64,000 nucleotides of DNA from Lachnospira sp. UBA3212 (lineage in GTDB: Bacteria > Bacillota > Clostridia > Lachnospirales > Lachnospiraceae). The position numbers were made by a program, and so were the translations under genes. Shown here one piece after another: positions 60,063 through 64,000 of this stretch (position 1 is the first letter of the stretch; every line of letters starts with the position of its first letter). The notes under the pieces were generated by a model. The model was not told the DNA's origin. It was given only the letters and a program-made list of their open reading frames with translations, and made no database searches. The stretch spans positions 1-64,000 of the forward strand of contig DEWK01000024.1 in the NCBI GenBank assembly GCA_002363615.1, read 5' to 3'.

Positions 60063-61036
60063 AAAATGTTGTAATGATTGATCCTGATTTAGACTATTTA
60101 GAAAAATTAGGAGAATATTTAGACGAGGAGATTGGCTATCCTATTTTGTTGCATTTGTTTGCAGGGAAGGATGGTTTTGAGTATTTGAAAAAACAGGGGG
60201 CGGACCTGGTCTTTCTTCATGAATGTTTTCGAGATCAGGTTCAAAACAGGGAACAGATAAAAGAACTCTATTATCTTACCGAGGAAGAGGGAAGTTGTGA
60301 AGAGGAATTATTTAAATATCAAAAGGGAGAGGCTTTTATACAAGTGATTTTGACCTTTTTAAAAAGGCAGGAGCCGGGGAAAAAGAAGGAAGATAGTAAG
60401 GTTTATGTGGTGTATTCTCCCAGGGGAGGATGCGGCAAAACTTCCTTTGCTCTAGGACTTGCTAAGGCTTGTGCAGAGCATGGATCAACTCTTTTTTTGA
60501 ATTTAGATTGCTTTGAAGATTTTTCGAAGATTTTAAATCATACGTCTGGGAAAAATCTATCAGATGTCCTTTATTATTATCTGGTTAAGGGGGATCGGGC
60601 TTGGGAAGATATTGCCGGTTGCATGGATCATAAGGATGGGATTGATTATTTTTTCCCAACCCTAGAGCCGGATGATTTCCTAAGAGGCCCAAAGGAGGAT
60701 TGGATTTCCTTGTTTGAATTTTTTAATTCGTCGGGAAGGTATCAGTATTTGGTGTTTGATCCAGGGGATGGGGGACCACTTCTGCCCTATTTATTGCAAA
60801 ATGCAGATAAGGTCTTTCTCCCTAAAATCATTGGAAGAAGAGAGATCCAAGATAAAGAGGCCCTATTTCTAAAATATTATGCACAAAAGGAAAACTTTGC
60901 TCAGGACCGACTGGTATTTGCGGACTTAAAGGAGGAGTGGCTTTTTGGGGATTATCTTTTTGAAGGTCAGATAAAAGAACTGGCAAATAAATTATGTTTT
61001 GCCAGTGATGATGAGGAAGGGTATGGAAAAAATTGA
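60059..61036 (+). CDS. tadZ: TadZ/CpaE-like ATPase for Tad pilus localisation
   Basis: The 325-aa protein has an N-terminal atypical receiver-like domain (about 1-100, MIDPDLDYLEKLGEYL) and a MinD/ParA-like ATPase with a deviant Walker A VYSPRGGCGKTS, FLNLDCFEDFS and LVFDPGDGG. TadZ/CpaE place the pilus apparatus in the cell. ATG 60059 overlaps the tadV stop. The N-terminus of the next protein overlaps its end by 14 bases, so the locus is tightly packed. Confidence 0.82.
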   Translation: MKNVVMIDPDLDYLEKLGEYLDEEIGYPILLHLFAGKDGFEYLKKQGADLVFLHECFRDQVQNREQIKELYYLTEEEGSCEEELFKYQKGEAFIQVILTFLKRQEPGKKKEDSKVYVVYSPRGGCGKTSFALGLAKACAEHGSTLFLNLDCFEDFSKILNHTSGKNLSDVLYYYLVKGDRAWEDIAGCMDHKDGIDYFFPTLEPDDFLRGPKEDWISLFEFFNSSGRYQYLVFDPGDGGPLLPYLLQNADKVFLPKIIGRREIQDKEALFLKYYAQKENFAQDRLVFADLKEEWLFGDYLFEGQIKELANKLCFASDDEEGYGKN

Positions 61037-62186
61037 AGAGATTAGACAGAGGATATTAAATCAAATCTCCATTTCACAGGATATTTCAGATGAGGAAATT
61101 TATGACCGGATCGATGAGGAATTGTTTCTGGCATTTCCCAGTGGAAGTATTACTGCCAGAAATCGATTGGAATATCGCAAGGATTTATTTCACTCAATTC
61201 GTGGCCTGGACCTGCTCCAAGGACTTTTGGATGATGAGGAGATCACGGAAATCATGGTGAATGGGAAGGACCATATCTTTGTGGAAAAGAAGGGGCAACT
61301 TTTTGAAACGGATAAGCATTTTGCCAGTGAAGCCAGGCTTGATAATGTGATTCAAAAAATCGTAGGAAGGGTAAATCGTCGGGTGAATGAATCAAAGCCT
61401 ATCGTAGATGCCAGACTTTTAGATGGGTCCAGGGTCAATATTGTACTTGCCCACATTGCCTTAGAAGGGTCTGCCATTACCATTCGTAAATTCCCGAAAG
61501 AGGTGATTACCATGGATCAGCTTATTCAATGGGGCTCTATAAGCAAAGAGGCAGCAGAATTTTTAAAAGATTTAGTAGTAAAAAAATATAATATTTTTAT
61601 TTCCGGTGGAACCGGGGCTGGCAAGACCACCTTTTTAAATGCCCTTACCGATTACATCCCTAAGGATGAACGACTGATTACCATTGAGGATTCTGCAGAA
61701 TTACAGATTCGAGGGATTAAAAATTTAGTGCGTTTAGAGTGCAGAGAGGCAAACAGTGAAGGAGAGAATGCCATTACCATGAGAAATCTTGTAGTAAATG
61801 CTCTGCGTATGCGGCCTTCCAGGTTAATTATCGGGGAAGTGCGAAGTGGGGAAGCCTTTGATTTAATTGCAGGAGCCTTAAATACGGGACATAGTGGCTC
61901 AATTTCTACCGGTCATGCCAATAGCGCTAAGGATATGTTGAAGCGATTGGAAACCATGATGCTAATGGCGGTAGATATTCCGATTTATGCCATTCGAAGC
62001 CAGATTGCTTCAGCGGTGGATATTTTAATTCATTTAGGTAGAATGCCTGATAAAACAAGAAAGCTTTTGGCAATTGAGGAGGTATGTGACATAAAGGATG
62101 GAGAAATTCAAACCAATCCCCTTTTTCGTTATGAGAAGGGAGGATTAAAAAAAGTTGGAGAACTACAAAAAAAGAAAGATTGCTAA
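61023..62186 (+). CDS. tadA: Tad pilus assembly ATPase (TadA/CpaF)
   Basis: The 387-aa secretion ATPase has EITEIMVNGKDHIFVEKKG, Walker A ISGGTGAGKTT, the Asp box TIEDSAELQI, Walker B RPSRLIIGEVRSGEAFD and His box STGHANSAKDML. It powers assembly of Flp pili. ATG 61023 with GAGGAAGG upstream is preferred to the longer frame from 60999. It lies in the order tadZ-tadA-tadB-tadC as in other Tad loci. Confidence 0.94.
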   Translation: MEKIEEIRQRILNQISISQDISDEEIYDRIDEELFLAFPSGSITARNRLEYRKDLFHSIRGLDLLQGLLDDEEITEIMVNGKDHIFVEKKGQLFETDKHFASEARLDNVIQKIVGRVNRRVNESKPIVDARLLDGSRVNIVLAHIALEGSAITIRKFPKEVITMDQLIQWGSISKEAAEFLKDLVVKKYNIFISGGTGAGKTTFLNALTDYIPKDERLITIEDSAELQIRGIKNLVRLECREANSEGENAITMRNLVVNALRMRPSRLIIGEVRSGEAFDLIAGALNTGHSGSISTGHANSAKDMLKRLETMMLMAVDIPIYAIRSQIASAVDILIHLGRMPDKTRKLLAIEEVCDIKDGEIQTNPLFRYEKGGLKKVGELQKKKDC

Positions 62187-62907
62187 AAAGAGACGCATTC
62201 TTTACCTGGGACTATCTTTTGGGGTAACCATGGGAATTGCTTATGTTTTTTATAAGGATCTGAGGTTTGGGATTTTTTTATTACCCATTTGCTATGAGTA
62301 TTATGGTCACTTAAAAAAGAAATATTTAAGAAAAGAGGACGTAAGGTGTCTTGTTCAATTTAAGGATTTTGTGCTTACTTTAGCCACCTCCCTTTCGGCC
62401 GGTTATTCCTTAGATAATGCCATTGCAGAGGGAGAACGGGAACTCTCCAATCTCTATGGAAAAGGTGGATTGATCCAAAAGGAATTACAATCCCTTAGAA
62501 GGGAGATGGAACTTAATCAGGATTTTTCTAAGGCCATGGAAAGGTTTGGAAAACGGGTGAAGATGAAGGAAATTCGTAATTTTTCAAACACCCTATCCTT
62601 AGTAAAAAAAACCGGCGGTAGTTTAAAGGCTGTGATGGTGGAATGTGCAGAAGGAATTGACCGAAAGGTCACTATTATGAGAACCATAGATACCATGATT
62701 ACCGGCAAGGAATTGGAATGGAAATTAATGATGGTGCTTCCTTTGGGATTGTTTTTATATATGCGAGTTTCTTCCTATGATACCTTTGGAATTCTTTATG
62801 AGACGGTTTTAGGAAGAATTGTAATGACAGCGTGTCTTTGTCTATATATGCTTGCGTATGTCTTAGGAGAAAAGATCATCAATCTTTGTGGATATGAGGA
62901 GGGTTAG
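62155..62907 (+). CDS. tadB: Tad pilus membrane platform protein TadB
   Basis: The 250-aa protein has two N-terminal helices (about 15-50), a cytoplasmic T2SSF domain (DFVLTLATSLSAGYSLDNAIAE, KEIRNFSNTLSLVKKTGGSL) and two C-terminal helices (about 188-205, 220-240), the TadB layout. It forms the inner-membrane platform with TadC. TTG 62155 is the start, with AAGGGAGG about 12 bases upstream, inside the end of tadA (32-base overlap). Confidence 0.87.
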   Translation: MENYKKRKIAKKRRILYLGLSFGVTMGIAYVFYKDLRFGIFLLPICYEYYGHLKKKYLRKEDVRCLVQFKDFVLTLATSLSAGYSLDNAIAEGERELSNLYGKGGLIQKELQSLRREMELNQDFSKAMERFGKRVKMKEIRNFSNTLSLVKKTGGSLKAVMVECAEGIDRKVTIMRTIDTMITGKELEWKLMMVLPLGLFLYMRVSSYDTFGILYETVLGRIVMTACLCLYMLAYVLGEKIINLCGYEEG

Positions 62908-62911
62908 TTTT

Positions 62912-64000
62912 ATGGAAATGGATGAAAATTTAAAACTCCTTTCTCTTTCTGACAATGTAAAAGGAGTAAAGAAAAAATATTATAAAAGAAAGTGGTCGGT
63001 TTTTTTCTTCTTATGCGTTTGCTTCCTTGCTATATTTTTTTATTTTTATCAAGAGGGAAAAGATAAGGAGAAATTAGAAAATCAGATCCAGCGTCCGGCT
63101 TATGGAGATGGAGAAGAATCTAAAAAAATTAAGCTTTCCTATGAAAAGAACGGGAAGGAAGTTGAAACCGAGATTTGGATCGATTTAAAGGAGGAGGTAT
63201 TAAGTAGCGAAGAGATTAGCGAAGAACTAAAGGCCTGTGAGAAAAAAATAAAAAAAGAATTTCTGGGAAAGAATAAATCACCAGATCAGGTTTGCAATCC
63301 TTTAAAACTCATGACTTCGATTGGAGAGTATGGCTGCAAAGTAACCTGGACCATCCCGGAGGGGACTTGTATTAAAGAGGATGGAACCCTAGACCAGGAG
63401 GGGATTGATGAGAATGGAAAACTTGTGGTTCTGATTGCAGATCTAAAATTGGAGGATCAGGTTCGGTCAGTAGAATTTCCGGTTCTTGTAAGAAAAGCAA
63501 CATTTATAAAGGAACTTACCAAGGGGGTGTCCGAGGCAGCCAATCAGGATTTAAGTAAACGAAAGGTAGTCTTACCCAAAAGTTTTAAAGGAATCCCCTT
63601 AAACTATCCCAAAAAGAGAGATCTAAGGCCTTGGATCTGGCTTCTGCTAGGAATTGTGTTTTTATTGTTTTATCTGTTTTTCTACGATCAAAAAATGGAA
63701 AAGAAGATGAAAAAAAGGGAAGAGGAGATGAGAAATGATTATCCGGAAATTGTAAGTAGGCTTCTTTTATACATGAAGGCGGGGCTTAGTCTTGTTACCG
63801 CTTTAAGAAGGATTGTTAAGGAGTATGAGGGATTGAACAAGACCCGTTATGCCTATGAGGAAATTAGTCGATTGATTCGAGATTTAGATCAGGGACAGGA
63901 TATTAATCTTTCCTTTATGAAATTTGGACATCGATGTAAGGAGCGGTCCTATAGTAAACTTGCCAATCTTTTGGCTCAAAATATAAAAAAGGGAAATCAG
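62912..64000 (+). CDS. tadC: TadC-like pilus platform protein with extracytoplasmic insert (3' partial)
   Basis: The frame is open from ATG 62912 (GAGGAGG upstream, five bases after the tadB stop) to the window end, 363 codons. It has helix 1 (about 29-46), about 190 residues of hydrophilic beta-rich sequence (IKLSYEKNGKEVETEIWIDL, VTWTIPEGTCIKEDG), helix 2 (about 241-257) and a T2SSF domain beginning RNDYPEIVSRLLLYMKAGLSLVTALRRI in part (about 275 on). Position and T2SSF domain identify TadC. The large domain between the two helices is not usual for TadC. The C-terminal helices lie beyond the window. Confidence 0.8.
   Translation, partial: MEMDENLKLLSLSDNVKGVKKKYYKRKWSVFFFLCVCFLAIFFYFYQEGKDKEKLENQIQRPAYGDGEESKKIKLSYEKNGKEVETEIWIDLKEEVLSSEEISEELKACEKKIKKEFLGKNKSPDQVCNPLKLMTSIGEYGCKVTWTIPEGTCIKEDGTLDQEGIDENGKLVVLIADLKLEDQVRSVEFPVLVRKATFIKELTKGVSEAANQDLSKRKVVLPKSFKGIPLNYPKKRDLRPWIWLLLGIVFLLFYLFFYDQKMEKKMKKREEEMRNDYPEIVSRLLLYMKAGLSLVTALRRIVKEYEGLNKTRYAYEEISRLIRDLDQGQDINLSFMKFGHRCKERSYSKLANLLAQNIKKGNQ

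Overview
The window looks like a chromosomal segment of a low-GC Gram-positive anaerobe of the class Clostridia, most likely a Lachnospiraceae relative. The reasons are strong GGAGG ribosome sites, TTGACA/TATAAT promoters, intrinsic terminators, TPP and cobalamin riboswitches, the clostridial ThiF/ThiG/ThiH set, an IMP dehydrogenase with a GGGSICITRE loop, many c-di-GMP proteins, membrane sensor kinases and a Tad pilus locus. Genus and species cannot be fixed from the sequence alone. No insertion sequence, prophage or CRISPR array was seen.

Layout. 1-5.1 kb: the AT-rich end of an accessory cluster, with an ABC exporter (5' end frameshifted or mis-sequenced), a subtilisin-like protease without a signal peptide, and an FtsX-type permease with its ATPase. 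This combination resembles the export, processing and self-protection part of a peptide-natural-product cluster; any precursor or modifying gene would lie upstream of base 1. 5.2-6.2 kb: a DUF3737 beta-helix protein behind a MerR-style promoter. 6.2-11.4 kb: TPP riboswitch, thiSFGHE, a flavodoxin-like reductase and exonuclease III. 11.4-19.4 kb: a cysteine-rich redox protein, an unrecognised minus-strand fragment, asparaginase, a small membrane protein, a cobalamin riboswitch controlling a large secreted DUF4430-like repeat protein, an ABC-F ATPase and TcdA. 19.4-22.3 kb (minus strand): the three-gene proton-translocating transhydrogenase with a Rex-like operator upstream. 22.6-26.2 kb: a three-gene split sensor-kinase system.

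26.2-31.5 kb: housekeeping enzymes and a metal-efflux unit (ArsR regulator, separate HMA protein, P1B-ATPase, 24-bp palindromic operator). 31.6-34.4 kb: IMP dehydrogenase, HU, YfcE. 34.6-43.4 kb: three consecutive EAL-domain proteins, the last overlapping glycerol kinase. 44.2-50.4 kb: copper efflux with CopA (an internal start could give a free CopZ), a Met/Gly-rich beta-helix protein, CsoR and a patatin-like lipase, with CsoR-type operators in front of copA and csoR. 50.5-59.3 kb: a secreted beta-helix protein, HflX, an M18 aminopeptidase, a FIST-GGDEF diguanylate cyclase, tRNA-Gln(CTG) and glycogen branching enzyme. 59.4-64 kb: tadV-tadZ-tadA-tadB-tadC, cut by the window end.

Themes. Cofactor supply and sensing (thiamine, B12), redox (transhydrogenase), metal efflux under two different repressor families, and signalling to the surface (c-di-GMP enzymes, split kinase, Tad pili, secreted beta-helix proteins). 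The observations most worth a second look are the B12-controlled secreted protein, the CopA/CopZ internal start, the exporter/protease/FtsX module, the EAL trio joined to glpK, and a TadC with a large inserted extracytoplasmic domain.
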